From the NCBI GenBank assembly GCA_026874595.1, contig CM049311.1:32445176-32509175 (forward strand): a DNA stretch of 64,000 bases, read 5' to 3'. Below are positions 25,885 through 38,785 of this stretch, piece after piece. The position numbers and the translations under genes were made by a program. Position 1 is the stretch's first letter. Every line of letters begins with the position of its first letter. This stretch comes from Sipunculus nudus. Taxonomy: Eukaryota; Annelida; Sipuncula; Golfingiida; Sipunculidae. The notes below the pieces were generated by a model. That model did not search any database. It was not told where the DNA came from and saw nothing but the letters and a program-made list of their open reading frames with translations.

Positions 25885-27036
25885 AGAGATGTAGAGGTGC
25901 GGACCGGAACTGCCCCTGGTGGTTTGGTCCTTAACTTAAGCAGCCCAGTCCTGGTCCGGCCCAGCTTTAGGCGGTCCGGTCCAATAGGTGGACCGGTCCT
26001 TTTATCAAAATAGCATAAAAATTAAAATAAAACAATTTTTTTTTTATTTTGTGTTTGTTGGACTTTTTTTTCTTTTAAATATATTTGTTCGAATATTTAC
26101 CAAAACCAAATATCATACACAGCAAAATGTGCAATAAATGTAAAATTCTAATCTGTACCTGAATCGAAAGATCTGGATTTTAATTTTTGACGACAAATTT
26201 AAAGTCACAATAATTTTACAACAGTGGAATATTTTGTGTTACTGTGTGGAGCATGGTGGTTAGAGAATAAATCAAATTGTGCAGGGTGCATCGAACTGAT
26301 TTAAAGAATTTACTGGGCGAGGATGAATGCAGGCTGACATTAGCGGATAAGTTATGTAGTGGTTTAAGTGCGATTTGATATAGAAAACTTATTAATCTAA
26401 TGTGCAGGGTGGGCCGAGCTTATTCAAAGAATTGGCGATGCGGGGATGGATGAGGATTGACATTAGCTGATTAGTTATGTAGTGCTTTAAGTGCGATTTG
26501 TTATAGAAACTCATTAATCTAATGTTAAGGTATTCAACGTATAGTTATTGGTCTTCTATACAGTGAAACACAGTGATACAGAGGAAAAGTATAAGGCATC
26601 GTGGAACACAGCTGGGGACAATGACCCTATGTTGAAAAAGTCACTTAAATCATAAGTTAATAACAAAAATATGACCCATAACTGTTACCCAGAGGTAAAA
26701 ATATATAAAATATATTGTGATATTTTGTATTATGTATTGTGGCAAAAAATAAACGTATGCATGATGTGGTGTAATCTGAAAAATTTGAGTTTTATGATGA
26801 TGCAATTTAGAATTATGAATCCAACTTTTATATTCTGATATATATTTTATATTGATAATGTTTAAAAATATAAACTTATAATAAAAAGTTGATGTGATAA
26901 AAAATGAGGATCTAATACAACATTTGTTCATTATTTTCCTGCCTCAGCAGTATAGGAGATCTGCCCTGTATGTATATGCAGAAGTGTTGTTAATCCCCCC
27001 CCCCCCCCCCGCTGCCATCGATTCCTTTGCACCTCT
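25885..27036. mobile_element. Possible hAT-like remnant
   Basis: TAGAGGTGCGGACCGG near 25892 and, inverted, GCACCTCTA ending near 27034 share TAGAGGTGC. The right end also reads, on the - strand, TAGAGGTGCAAAGGAATCG, a wording common at hAT ends. No matching 8-bp flanks and no transposase ORF were found. The block also includes 26890-26990, similar to 27095-27260 and 46120-46380. Confidence 0.3.
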
Positions 27037-28308
27037 ATGCAATGGAACATTATTTTTTTTTGCAAATGTATAAAATTTATTTAATTAAACAAATAATTGG
27101 ATTTTAAAAAAATTAGATCTTATTGAAACATATTCTTGCCTCAGGAGAATGGAACATAAAGTGTTCAGCTCTGTTTGTCCATCATCTTTCCGTTATCATT
27201 AAATATATATTAATTATGAAATTTTTCCTATAAGCACTGTTTAAATAACTTTAATATACTATGAGTATCGATTTGACCTAATAAAGTCTGAAGTTTGAAA
27301 GCAACTTATATATTCGGTGTATTATTGCAGATGTTAAACTTAAAAAAATGAAATAATTTGATGCTATATAAAATCGGCAAACAAGGCACCTTTAAATGGT
27401 AGTCACCATTTAAAAATAATAAATAAATATCATAACGTATCATACACCCGGCTGTTCATGTTAACACATCCATTTCGCCTTACATAGAAGTGAACATAGA
27501 TGCAAAACAAAGAGCTAAGAATATGAAACATAAAAAGATAATTAAATAAAAAATACAATAAAAACATAAATGCAAATGTTACACCAGTGTTTAAACATTG
27601 CCCATTATATATTTGAAGAAAATACAAACTTATAATTTAGCATTCTCTGCTCAGTATGAAATGAGACTTGCAGGGCCCTATAACAATATGGTAATGTCTA
27701 CATATATCTAAGTCTATATTTTTTTCATTATAATAATAAACCTAGAATGTCAACATGAATATACGATTATATATAAATATTAGAGAAATAACAGTCTGTA
27801 CAAGTTGCTACCAGAGGCAGTTATATGTTCTGGAGTCTTAATATGAGGGATCAATTAAAGTCAATCATTTAATCATTGGCATGAAAAGTGATTTTGCGGT
27901 CCGTGAACAGAGCAAAGCTTTATTTATCTTAGTATAAATATTATATTACTAAAACTGAATTACTGTATAACAACTTCACTAATTGGGGACAACTTCACGA
28001 TAGAATATACCTCGATATTGTATTTAATCGAGACTTTAGGACTTAATGTCCCTTGGTTTTATTTATATTATAAGAATAATTATCGTAATTATAAGTGGGT
28101 AATACACTGATTTGCATACTGTGGCAAAACTTGTCAACTATAACAGGTTAACAAGTAACTCCTGCCGGTTTCGAAAGGAGTGCCCAAACATATGACACCA
28201 GTTGTTTATTAGGAACATAATTTGCAGAGTTCAGTTGACCTGACAATGTTTTCAATATATGGACATGTGAAGTGCCCAGGGGCCTGACTATCCCGTGTTA
28301 AGTAAGTA
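27037..28308. other. Intergenic, AT-rich, no gene seen
   Basis: About 27095-27260 is related to 46120-46300 (shared wording 'ttcctgcc..aggagaatgg.a'), so both are copies of an unclassified repeat. The remainder is unique, very AT-rich and without credible ORFs. Confidence 0.5.
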
Positions 28309-28480
28309 AATAAGAGTTTATTCAGGAATAGAGGCCTCAGGCCCAAAGTTCCAACTGTCAACATTCAATATACCATAACATCAACAAACGAATTCTTACA
28401 AACATGTGCATTCAAAGTTAAATCAAATACAAATAAGTACTTGTGATTCTGTAAGATAGAAAAGAACATTCTTAAGAGGG
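28309..28480 (-). mobile_element. LINE/SINE 3' tail fragment
   Basis: On the + strand 'agtttattcaggaatagagg' matches about 3885-3905 ('agtttattcaggaataaaag'). Read on the - strand it ends with ...ttcctgaataaact. It is probably the 3' end of the same LINE family as the relic at 3880-4540. Confidence 0.45.
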
Positions 28481-29339
28481 AATATAAAAATGAAAAAAAA
28501 AAAAACATAATTAAAAATTCTCCAATTTATCACAAAGTGGTGCTATAAATATCAATTATCTAATATTTTTTGTCTTTTTATAAAACCATAGTGAACAAAG
28601 TTAAGTGCTGGTAAGCAAGTTGTCACTAACAATCAGCCGCACGTGGGCCCGGTTATCTAAGAAAACGTGAGGGGGACAATTTAGTGGAGTAAACCGACAG
28701 ATCCCCCCCCCCCCCCCCCGAAATGAAGCCACCCACTCTCCGGCCGAGCAAGTGGCAACAGGACAAAAATCCTCTCCCAGCTAGAATGTCAGAAGATTTC
28801 TTCCCTCCCATTCTCTTAAAACGTATCAGAAAAGATACGTTTTCGTCACACGAAATTTGTTCAATTTCAATACTTCATTTTCATGATATACCTCATTTAA
28901 AACATTAAAAGCCACGGGGCTTCCATGTATGACAACCTGCGTTTCAATAAACACATACAATTTCCTATTTTATTGCCACTTCCTCGGAACAGGGGACATT
29001 GATTTGGGGGTTTCCGTCTTTCTGTCTGTCTGTACGGTATCTTTCCTAAATATTTTCCGATTTCATTCATATTTTGGTCCGTGTTTGCTCCCATGCATAC
29101 CTTGGTTGGGATTAGTTCTCGAGTGTCTGTCTGAAAATGTATGACCAGCAGCTCAAAACCAAAAAAAAACTCCCTGTCGTCCAATCCATAACCAAAAATT
29201 ATGACGTGGAGACATTCTCAGGGAGCATTGAAAACTAAAACACAGCTACAATGAAATGTGGATACATTTTCAGGGGACAATATACACTAAAACATATTTA
29301 TAGGTCAAGCAGGGGACAACAATAAACGGAAGCGGGGGT
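28481..29339. other. Intergenic, no gene seen
   Basis: Contains an A-run near 28495 and a C-run near 28705. The overlapping short ORFs on both strands at 28.9-29.2 kb have no recognisable content. Confidence 0.45.
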
Positions 29340-29826
29340 GTTACGACCCATATTTTAATAACCGGCCAATATTTTAATACCCTGCCTTATTGTTTTAAAA
29401 AACGGCAAGTCGGAAAAACGACCCATATTGCAATAAAACGTGTTTAAGCTCAAGAATGAATCCCAAATCTAACAGGCGATACGTCGTTTGCGAATATCTT
29501 CTCAAACGACAACCATTTTGGTTCGTCATTAGTGTAACAGTCTTAACAGACGCAGTCAAAATTGAAATCAAGTGTTTTTAATATTTGTTTGATCACGTAA
29601 ATATTCGCGTCACAGGAAGTCAACATTTATTGTCTACGAAAATGTTATCATAATCTCCTAAGCTTCATTTTTTAAAATATTTGCCTTTTTGCCCCTTTAA
29701 ACCCCACCAAGCTGATAACAGCAAATTTGGGGTACATAGGCCGTTTCTACAACAAAATTTGCCATTTTTATTTCAATATTAGCCATTATTACAATATGGG
29801 ACGGTTATTGCAATATGGGTCGTAAC
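29340..29826. mobile_element. Foldback-type element with iterated CAATATT motifs
   Basis: It starts GTTACGACCCATATT and ends AATATGGGTCGTAAC, a perfect 15-bp inverted repeat. This continues loosely inward (left 'taataaccg', right 'cggttattg'). The 487-bp body and the 110 bp to its right repeat variants of CCATATTGCAATAA and GCCAATATTGTAAT on both strands. No ORF and no clear target duplication. Confidence 0.65.
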
Positions 29827-29939
29827 AACTACCCAAAATGTAATGACCGTCCGATTTTGTAATAACGGCCAATATTGTAATCAAAACTATCCATACTGTT
29901 TTAATTTCAAAGTGCCAATATTGTGAAGAAGCTGGACAA

Positions 29940-31200
29940 TATTGTCCTTTTTCAGTCCAAGAACATAAGCGCATCTGACTATGACTTATTCTCCGAGCTA
30001 CTGATCAAAGACAGATATATGCATCTTAAGATTATTCCTAGTATAACGAATGGATTGGCTTTGAATTTGGTATGCATAATTATCTTGAACAACGTGAACT
30101 GCTCCATTTTCTAAATTTTAATACGTTTCTACTTTTTTCAGAACAACATTACAACAGTTACCCTAAACGTCATTTATTAAAGGGACATAATAAAGGTCAA
30201 TATTATGCCTATTCTTTCACACTATCAGTTCAGTTTTGCTTCATACGAAAGTATCCCAGTAAGACCATCCCAGCAACCAACCTCAGTACCTCGCATACGG
30301 CTGTGTAACACCTTGTTAGGGCTCTGCGTGTTTGTCCACAGTCCACTTTTTGTATGTTTACCCTATAACAAGACCGCGTGACCAGAGGTCCGATTGTGAG
30401 CCGCAAAACGCGGTTGTTTAAGCCAACGGGAACATGTATTAGATTTTTTGGACCAATTCAATCAGGGCATCTCCTGATTGACACGCGTTGTGGCTCCGCG
30501 ATTCACACGACCCAACTCACTGTGTTTGTGTTGACACCTATATGATTGCGCCCGGTCCACTGTTTTTGACACTTGTTTACAGGAGTTAGCAAACGGTTTC
30601 AAGGTATTATTTTTTCCAGGTACAGATTTATTTTAAAAATGGAAGCAGCTATTTTTTATGTTAATTCAGCATGCTTTAAAGGTGATTGGGCCCCTTTAAG
30701 CCCCCGTCTGTAGGGAGGGGACCCCCTAGTAGTTAATGAGTTTATTTCTTTATCAATATTCGGGGTTAAATATTTTGTTGAACTAACTTAGGTCTCCCGA
30801 GTAAAAAAACACCGATTATTTTTTTTCTTCTGCCCTTGTGTGAGCTTCAATATGACTGTTTTTCAAATCTGACCTTCGACTACAATTTTAGCCACGGGAG
30901 ACAGATTTGCACCTGTTATTGACCTTATTTCCAAACTCGTATAATATATCCGATCACCCATTATCGCTCGGTTCAGTCCCAGTTTGAGCTAGCTCTCCAA
31001 TACGGCTGATAATCCAAAACTTACCTTGGGTCAGAATAATATTTACAGGTAATTTATTTTCAACGGGTGTTTATTTTAGACCATAACCTAATTTTTGAGC
31101 CATACATATTCATAGAGCTACCCTTATTCATAAGCGCTGGAACAGCATTTTGGGGACGGGTTGCAAATATATAACATGGTTATAAGATGTTATACACTGA
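29940..31200. other. Intergenic, no gene seen
   Basis: Short ORFs without recognisable content. It ends in a CA run that leads into the first AT microsatellite. Confidence 0.5.
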
Positions 31201-31205
31201 TACAA

Positions 31206-31222
31206 ACACACACACACATATG

Positions 31223-31269
<47 letters not shown>

Positions 31270-31345
31270 TTATCCAGGGTATAACCTTTCAAAAATCATG
31301 TGGACGATATTTTTTGTAGAGACGAGAACTGATATTTTAACGTAT

Positions 31346-31392
<47 letters not shown>

Positions 31393-31536
31393 TTTATATT
31401 AGCTTTAATGCATTCAGGCACTTACTCAAATCCTAGTAATGTATCAAGGAGAATTATTGTGGTGTTTATAGCAATCCAAAATATAACATTCAATACATGT
31501 TTTTGTTGGGTTTTATACCGACGTCAAAAAACAACC

Positions 31537-31590
<54 letters not shown>
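31206..31590. repeat. Cluster of three long (AT)n microsatellites
   Basis: AT runs at about 31219-31266, 31349-31390 and 31541-31590, the first preceded by a CA run. The ORF translated through the third run (YIYIYI...) is an artefact. Confidence 0.9.
31277..31335. repeat. Dispersed direct repeat, copy 1
   Basis: 'gtggacgatatttt' and 'tgtagagacgagaact' occur here and again at about 32507-32534, with related flanks (gtata.cctttc). The two copies are 1.2 kb apart in the same orientation. Origin unknown. Confidence 0.6.
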
Positions 31591-32486
31591 TCATTTTAAA
31601 AATTATCCTTTTAATCCTGTTTAATTAATTATCAGCCCATCAGAGCACTGGTTAAACAAAAGGATGTACATGGGTCATGGCCATATTTGGCTCATATAAG
31701 CTTGGTCGCCGGCATTTTGGTTCATTTAAACAGATAGTGATTATGTAAATCTAGTGGTGTTCATACCTGTATGTTCACTTACACATGCGTGTAACGAGAA
31801 ATTAAAATTTGAATTGTCAAGGTTAATTTGCATGAAATTTGAAATATAAAATTATATGCCGTTTTACCCACCTGCGATTATTTTACAATATTGGCCGTTT
31901 TTTCCCACTTGCAATTTTATCAAAATATGGTCAGGATATGGTTATTATGACATAAACTCTGATATGATTACTTCAGGCTCTCAAACGATCATAATTTACA
32001 TGCAATTTCCATCCCCCCCCCTTTTTTTTAAATCCTTTTTCTCACTTTTTTTGTGAGTTTTCGCTCTGTAAGACTCACTTTTATGATGCTGTGAATTGCT
32101 GTAAAATTGTCTTTGTCTTATTATACGTAATTATACTTTTAAGATAATCCCTTAAAATAAAAACCAAACAATATCTGAAAACCCTGTTTATGTTGTTCCT
32201 CTATATAGGGATGTTCGTATATATAGGCTCGTAAAGAAACTTCAGGACTTCGTGACGACAGTCGAGAGATGGAAAACGACAAGAGCCCAAATATATTCTT
32301 GTTTTTCATGGGATAATTGTTGTATTGTTGATCCAAGGTGAATGCTTTTCCCCCATAATAATTTCCCCATAACTCAATTGTACATATATATTCCAACCAA
32401 TCAAACCCCATCTGTTGGTGTAAAAACAAGACTGCACAGCGAGAGGAAAACCATGCCTGCGGTAATGCATCCATTGTAAGGGTCGG

Positions 32487-32545
32487 TATAGCCTTTCGAA
32501 CAACACGTGGACGATATTTGTGTAGAGACGAGAACTTATATTTTT
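32487..32545. repeat. Dispersed direct repeat, copy 2
   Basis: Partner of the block at 31277-31335 in the same orientation. It is more diverged at the left side ('cctttcgaacaacac'). Confidence 0.6.
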
Positions 32546-32854
32546 CAATTACACTTTTGCAGTCATATCCTCCGACATATGAGGCACAGGGTGCAATTCC
32601 ATAAACTTGTATTCCAGACCGTGTTCATGTATGTATTTAAAATAGATGTAGATGGTCACAAGCGTTTTTATGTAGTTGGCCGTGTACCTGTATCCTTCCG
32701 ATAATAGCTCTGTAAACTTTTCAAGAACCTTCACCTTCCCTGTAAACAAGTATGCCGGGAGTGCAAGTCGATATATACATATTTCCTACGTGACAAAATA
32801 TCAGAAAGAAAACGATTCGAAATTAGGCGCTGCTTTTCGGTATTAATACAGTAT

Positions 32855-33005
32855 ACAGTAAAACCCCGCCTAACAAACACCCAGGTTTAGTGGCTGCCTC
32901 AAAATAACGACCACTTTTCCCGGTCCCGTTTCATTTTAAATCTTCATATAAGAACTCGGTTAGGCGACCACTTCGAAAATGCGACCACTGTATCGAGGGT
33001 CCCAT
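32855..33005. mobile_element. Pogo/Tigger-like end fragment
   Basis: TACAGTAAAACCCCGCCTAA is the typical start of a Tigger/pogo-type inverted repeat (TA then CAGTAAAACCCCG). The following 'taacgaccactttt' and 'aggcgaccacttcg' also occur in the ends of such elements. A right partner was not found. Confidence 0.45.
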
Positions 33006-33559
33006 TGGAGATCGTAATTTCTTGGCTTTACTGCTTCAAGGTGTGTTTCAATGTGCGCGTGTATGCCTGAGCTGCCAGAGTAATGTATTTTTACAGTGGA
33101 TCGAGCCGGCCTTCATTAAATAGATGGTGAAATGACGTCATTTTTCCTGGAGCCCCGAATTCACGCAGACCACATGCGTAAAATTTCCTCCGCTTGCGAT
33201 CTTCACGCATATACGCAAATACGCATTTTCGCAGACGGACACATGGAAAAACTCCAGTTACAAAATCATATGAGCGTTTTTTACGCATATTCGCACAAAC
33301 ATGGAAATACAGCTTTAAAATAAATCGGAAATCATAAATCGTTACCCATGGACCTAGAAACTCCTTGACCAATATCCAGACAGGTGCTGGTGATAATCTG
33401 CTCTCAAGTCAGAAAAATTAGGTCACTGAAAAAGAAAGACATAATCTGCAATGTAGCTGCGTTGTGAAAACAAAGTTGTGATCACCATGCAAGGTTATGT
33501 AACAAAAATTTACCGTTTGATCACAATATTAAAAAAAAAAATTACCTCATTAGATATAA

Positions 33560-34943
33560 ATCACTGTCAGTACACATAATTTGTACAAAATTTGGACAAC
33601 TAGTTCAAAAGCAGTGTTATTTAATGTTTCACTGAATTTTGTAACTTTAAAGTAAAATTTCATTAAAGGACACAAATATCTCAATAATGAATGAATCGAT
33701 TGCCATGAAATTTGCCATGCATAATCATCTAGGTAAGTTTTTTTTTATGATATACGTTTTTCATTTTTCACACATATTCCTTTTGAAAAAAAAAAAAACT
33801 TAGACTGCCATTTTCAGCCGATCGCCATTTTCTCAACTGGGTATTTATGTATTTTTCAAACGTGGTTTTCTAATTATCATGGAGAATGTCATGACTTGAA
33901 CAAGACTTGTGGTTCCACCTTTTTTATTTTGTTTTAATGTATATTACTTGTGTTTTTAGACTGCAAATTACAGGTGGTCGGTCAAATAATCCATTGAACG
34001 TCGTGTGTTGATCGTTCATATATTAGCGGTGCTACATATTTACAAAAAATTATCATACACATTTTATATATATATATATACACATATATTTTACTTATAT
34101 AATATTAGACTGACAGATAACATAAATTTTGTCAGTTTCTCTGCGATGGATTAATGAATTACGCTAAAACTCTGTATTTACACTTATTCATTTTATCAGT
34201 TGAATAAGAGAGCTTGTGCGAAATTTTATTTTTTTCTAAAATTTTTTTCTAAACATTTTTTGAAAACTGCCAAGTTGAAAGCAGTAGTGTAATTTTCTGC
34301 AATGTGGGTTCATTCCTGAAACTCGTACGCTCCTCACATAGCAGTAATACACTGCAGTCGTCCCAGACATTCTTTAGTGTGGAACAGTTGCTGTCTATGG
34401 CAAGGTTCTTTGAGCAGAAACACCAGGGTGCGCATAGAGCATGAACAGAATTATTATCAGACCACTGATATTGCATTGTGCATCCATCTCAAAATTTAAA
34501 ACATGAGACACCCTCTCTCATTGGTTTTATTACATCCGGGACAAAAGCTGCCATTAGTCTAATTCTTGACCCTATGCCAAAAACGGTGTATAATTTTTAT
34601 TTATTTATTTAAGACTGATGTTGTTACCGTTATTTTCCCCCGTTTATTATGCATTTTAGTTTGAGTACAATTTTGCGCAAATAACATAAACCTGTCATTT
34701 ATACACAGATAAGCTTAAATATTGTTATGTTTACTATGTTGAACTTGGGTAGATCACTCGTATAGGCCCTTAAGTTCCATCGGATACATTTTCCTTTCAT
34801 TTTTTTACATGCTGTTATCCTATATATTTGAACAAATCGGCAAACGAGTTGTTAGAAAATGTAACTGAAATGGTTGGATATTGGTCCATAGTGTCATTGA
34901 AGTCTTGCTTAGCAGCTGAGTGTCATCACCCATTGGTCACTTG
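33560..34943. mobile_element. Decayed family H Helentron-like element
   Basis: The right end reads GCAGCTGAGTGTCA, a degraded palindrome (tcacccattggtca), then CTTG, as in the complete copies. 'gattgccatgaaatttgcca' to the left matches interior wording near the fragment at 23890-23910. The left end was not located. Confidence 0.5.
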
Positions 34944-35094
34944 AAAAGTCGCTGCCAAACACACCGTTTCATACAGGTGGAAGCGAGCAGCAACTGAACT
35001 TGATGCGTATATACCGGGATACCTGTGGTGGCAATATATGTATCCAATGGTTTCGGGTCAAGTAAGAAACCACTCGGTTGACCATTTACAGTAA

Positions 35095-35240
35095 TATCAT
35101 AACACAGGTAGATAAATAAAGTGGTCACGAAATGAGATGGGCATATAACATTGCTATGCAAGCCAAGGGATATAAAATTATCATATAGCACAGATGGGTG
35201 TAGGAAATTATCAGACAACATTAACTGATACAGAAAATAT
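35095..35240. repeat. Outlying block related to the 37.6-38.3 kb minisatellite
   Basis: 'acacaggtagataaataaa', 'acgaaatgagatg', 'aaattatcatatagcacaga' and 'gaaattatcagacaacat' occur in the same order as at 38190-38330. The two loci flank the pogo-like transposon at 35356-36599. Confidence 0.65.
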
Positions 35241-35355
35241 CATACACTACCTGATAAACCCGGTAACCGGGCTTTTTATTGGGACTGAGGTGATCTATAT
35301 AATGAGATGAATGTTGGCTCGATTTTTTTTTATTCTTAAAGTTACAATAAAATAT

Positions 35356-36599
35356 AGTAGAGCGCCGTTTTTCGAAATGCCGAATTCCTTAAAATTCGTT
35401 TTTTTTTTCGAAATTTAAAATCTGGAACCGAAATTTTATTCGTATTTACGAAATATGTTTCAAGCATGTAAATATCTCAAATGATATTAGTTTGTAATTA
35501 CGACTAACAAGGGCCTGCAACCAGGTGTTTAAGTCCCGCGGTGACCTAATTTAATTAGATCTGGGCCGATGTTGTCGCCGGGCAAAGGTGTAAAAAGGTA
35601 CAGCCAGCCTGGTAACACAAGGTTGCCTATACCCCACAGAAAGCGGCTGAGCAGTTTCTCCGAGAACACTTGTATGTTATCAACCATATCTTGTATTCAA
35701 GCAAGCACAGTTCGTCAGCTCATGCTGGGATGTCAAACCAAATAACTGAGCAGTTTACTCGCATGGACATTGGTGAGGTATCATTCGTACATCGCTTGTG
35801 CTCGAACAGGTTTATGTGCGAGGCCAAAGCATGCGGATCTGGCCATACAAATGAGCAGTTCAATCCCAAGAGCAATTGTGTCATCTACTAAAACTTGCTG
35901 TCCTTCAGCTAATTCACCATTTCACTGTCGAGAAGCTCACCCCTCAAACCCGATCGTCTTGCTGTCACTTGTCAGAGATGTGGTGTCACCGAAGAGAAAA
36001 CCGACGGCTTATGCGTTGATGAAAAGTTGACAATCCTTGAGCGGCTCGACCGTGGTGAAAAGCCTGCCATCATCCAGATGTTAAACAATTGAGAGAACAT
36101 TCTTATAAAACAAAGTCAGGAAGTTAAAAATTCGACGGCGGTCAGGTTATTCAATAAGTTTTAACTTATGTTAGATCTAAAAATTTTAAAAAGGCTCTAC
36201 TATTGGTCAAAAGCTTTTATTCCCTTGCCTTTCACTCGTTTGCCTGAGCCGCTTTGGTGCCCTGTGGGCAGTAAAAGAAACTTACGAAGCTTTCCCAATG
36301 GCGATGATATTTGTCCTGTCCCTCCGGTGAATTTGTTGAAAAAAGGGCATGCCCGTATCCTAAAAACAGGTACGACTGATCTTTACCAATCAAGATCTGC
36401 ATTAAATCCAATACTTTCTATATATCAATTACGTAGGTTTAAAGGAAACACGGTTTCCTCTCAGTAAAATGGCGTTAAATTTATCATTAACTGTCGTTCG
36501 AACTTTACGCTTGATCCCTGACCGATTTTCCGAATATTCGTTTTTTTTTTCGACAGAAAAGCTTGTCCTCCGACGCTTTCGGAAAACGGCGCTCTACTG
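35356..36599 (+). mobile_element. Pogo-like DNA transposon, non-autonomous relic
   Basis: The left end AGTAGAGCGCCGTTTTTCGAAA is matched at the right by the reverse complement of AGTAGAGCGCCGTTTTCCGAAA, with one mismatch in 22. The length is 1.24 kb. Near 36005-36080 one frame reads DEKLTILERLDRGEK, like the N-terminal CENP-B/psq helix-turn-helix of pogo-family transposases. Stops and frame breaks surround it, and no DDE domain is visible. Flanking TA is present on the left; the right flank is unclear. Confidence 0.65.
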
Positions 36600-37600
36600 C
36601 ATGTATAGATTTTCAGTAGGATACTGTCGCAATAAGATATGTACAAATAGTAAAAAAAAAGATTTTTTGTGGCGCTGTGCATGTGGCAAGAAATTCATGC
36701 ATCGGTATGTTTACCTTGAAGACCTGGTCAGTGATGATGTTCACTTTTGCGAACCGGAATGGGACGTGGAGTCATTCAGATTTTCGAAGATCTTTAACTG
36801 GTTACATATATTATTAAAGGTAGACGTAGGCCTATAAAGGCTAGATTGATGTAAGGAAGATATGAAGGATGTTTTAAATGTATGTTTGAAGGCAAGGAAG
36901 CTGTTCTTGAAGAAAGTAATGGTAATATGCCTCGTTAGTAGAAGCGGAGGATCCAAGCGGACCTTCGTTTTTTTCAGCCGAGAAAACCAAAATAAAAGTA
37001 ACCAGATCCGGAGAAGGGGAGGAGACAGGTCTCAAAAATTGGTCTGAAACACTTAAAAAGGTTGCGTCCGGACCCCTTGCACCCCCCCCCCCCCCTCGCC
37101 GATCCGTTTCTGCCATTATTGCATGCGGACTTTAAAAATAATGAGTGCCAAGGGATCAAGGGTCACCGGTTGTGCACTTTTACTGACCCTGAAAGTGGGT
37201 CAGTGACAGGGTCAAATGTCAGGTAATACAAGCTAAAATCCGTCACTGACAGCAGGGTTTACTCAAATGCAAAAAAGACCTTAATCCAACGCTGGACGAT
37301 GCAGGAATTCTTGTCTTAGCTGAAGGGAGTACGGCTGTTCTCGTTGGTAACCTCTACGCAATTTAAAAAAAAAAAACAAAAAAAAAAACAGAAATTACTC
37401 AAAATGATGTGTCCTTAAAACTTATTTATTCCCATATCGGCGAGGTCACTGCGTGAACAATTACCTTTAAATGAGGTATAGCACAGTGTTAAACGCAACG
37501 CGGTTTTAGAGAACACTGAGGACAAACGTGGAACAATTTCCTTTTATAAATATAAGATGATAATCTTCTGTGCCCTCCTTTTCTATAACACAGGTATGTA
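36600..37600. other. Intergenic, no gene seen
   Basis: The 122-codon ORF 36469-36837 starts inside the pogo-like element and runs out through its end; it is not a gene. Notable items are a C-run near 37083 and a short inverted repeat ACTGACCC...GGGTCAGT at about 37180-37203. Confidence 0.45.
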
Positions 37601-37609
37601 TCGTAAAGT

Positions 37610-38330
37610 TTCGTAAAGCGCACATGGATTTCTGGAATTTATCATATAGCACACGTGGGAATAGAACATTATTGTATAACACAGGTGGGAAATAACACAG
37701 GTGTCAAATTATCATATAGCACATATAAGAAATTATCACATAGCCCAGGTGGGTATAAAAATCATATAGTTGGATACAGGAAATATCATATAGCATAGGT
37801 GGGAGTAGAACAGTAGCGTATAAAACAGGTGGGAATAGAAAATTATCATATAGCTCAGGTGGCTTTAGAAATTTAACATGTAGGACATGGAGATAATGAA
37901 AGATTTCATGTTAACTTGACACAGTTTCAGAAAATTATAATATTTCGCATGTGGGTATAAACATTTGTCATGTAACACAGGTGGGTTATTGAATTATATA
38001 ATTTCAGCGAAAGTTAATCTTAGAGAACAATATACAGTACTCATGTATTAAGTACATTTGTTTGTTATATTATTATCTAAAACAATTTTGTATTGGAAAC
38101 TCATTATAACACAAATAGGTTTAGAAATAATCTCAAAACTCAAACAGTTATACAGAAAATAATGATTCAACACAATTACCTAATGTTATCGTAACACAGG
38201 CAGATATATAAAACCTATACGAAATGAGGTGAGGAAAAAGCGTAGTTATGGAAACCAGGTGGGAAAGAAAATTATCATATAACATAGGTGGTTAATGGAA
38301 ATTATCAGATAATACAGATGTCTCTTGACA
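37610..38330. repeat. Degenerate about 30-35-bp minisatellite
   Basis: Many imperfect repeats of a unit like 'attatcatatagcacaggt' followed by 'gggaatagaa'. Spacing drifts between about 28 and 40 bp and single units differ much, so the array is old. It resembles the block at 35095-35240. Confidence 0.75.
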
Positions 38331-38339
38331 TACAGAGAC

Positions 38340-38785
38340 TTTTTGTGTCAGTGGTTATAGTGGCCTCTGGACTGCCATGTGACCTAGACCAGATGTACAT
38401 GTGCTTTTATACATCCGATAATTTCACACTTGCAGCAAGAGGTCACACTTTGACCATACAGATTTCTGAGTGTGGCGTCAGGCTCAAGGTCAAGTAAACG
38501 TACTCCAAATCTCATTATATTATCATGTAACACATTTGCCCATGAAAACGTTTTATATTTATTTATCCACAAGAAATTGTATATTACCTTCGTTGTGTCA
38601 GTGGTAATGACCTTCTATGTGACCTAGGCCAAATTTACACGTGCTTTTATACATCCGATAATTTCAAACTTGCAACAAGAGGTCACACCATGACCATACA
38701 GATTTCTGTGTGTGGCATCAGACTCAAGGTCAAGTAAACGTACTCCAAATCTCTTATATTATAATGTAACACATTTGCCCATGAA
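38340..38785. repeat. About 240-bp tandem duplication
   Basis: 'gtgcttttatacatccgata', 'caagaggtcacac' and 'tcaaggtcaagtaaacgtac' occur at about 38400-38510 and again at about 38640-38745, 240 bp apart, same orientation, roughly 90% alike by eye. Confidence 0.85.

Noticed and set aside
32139-32548. Overlapping 111- and 80-codon ORFs on the - strand
   Set aside because: Mutually exclusive frames, no motif, and the right part is a direct repeat found also at 31277-31335.
36469-36837. 122-codon ORF with a CxCGKKF-like stretch
   Set aside because: It starts inside the pogo-like element, reads across its terminal repeat and out into flanking DNA, so it is not an ancestral coding unit.
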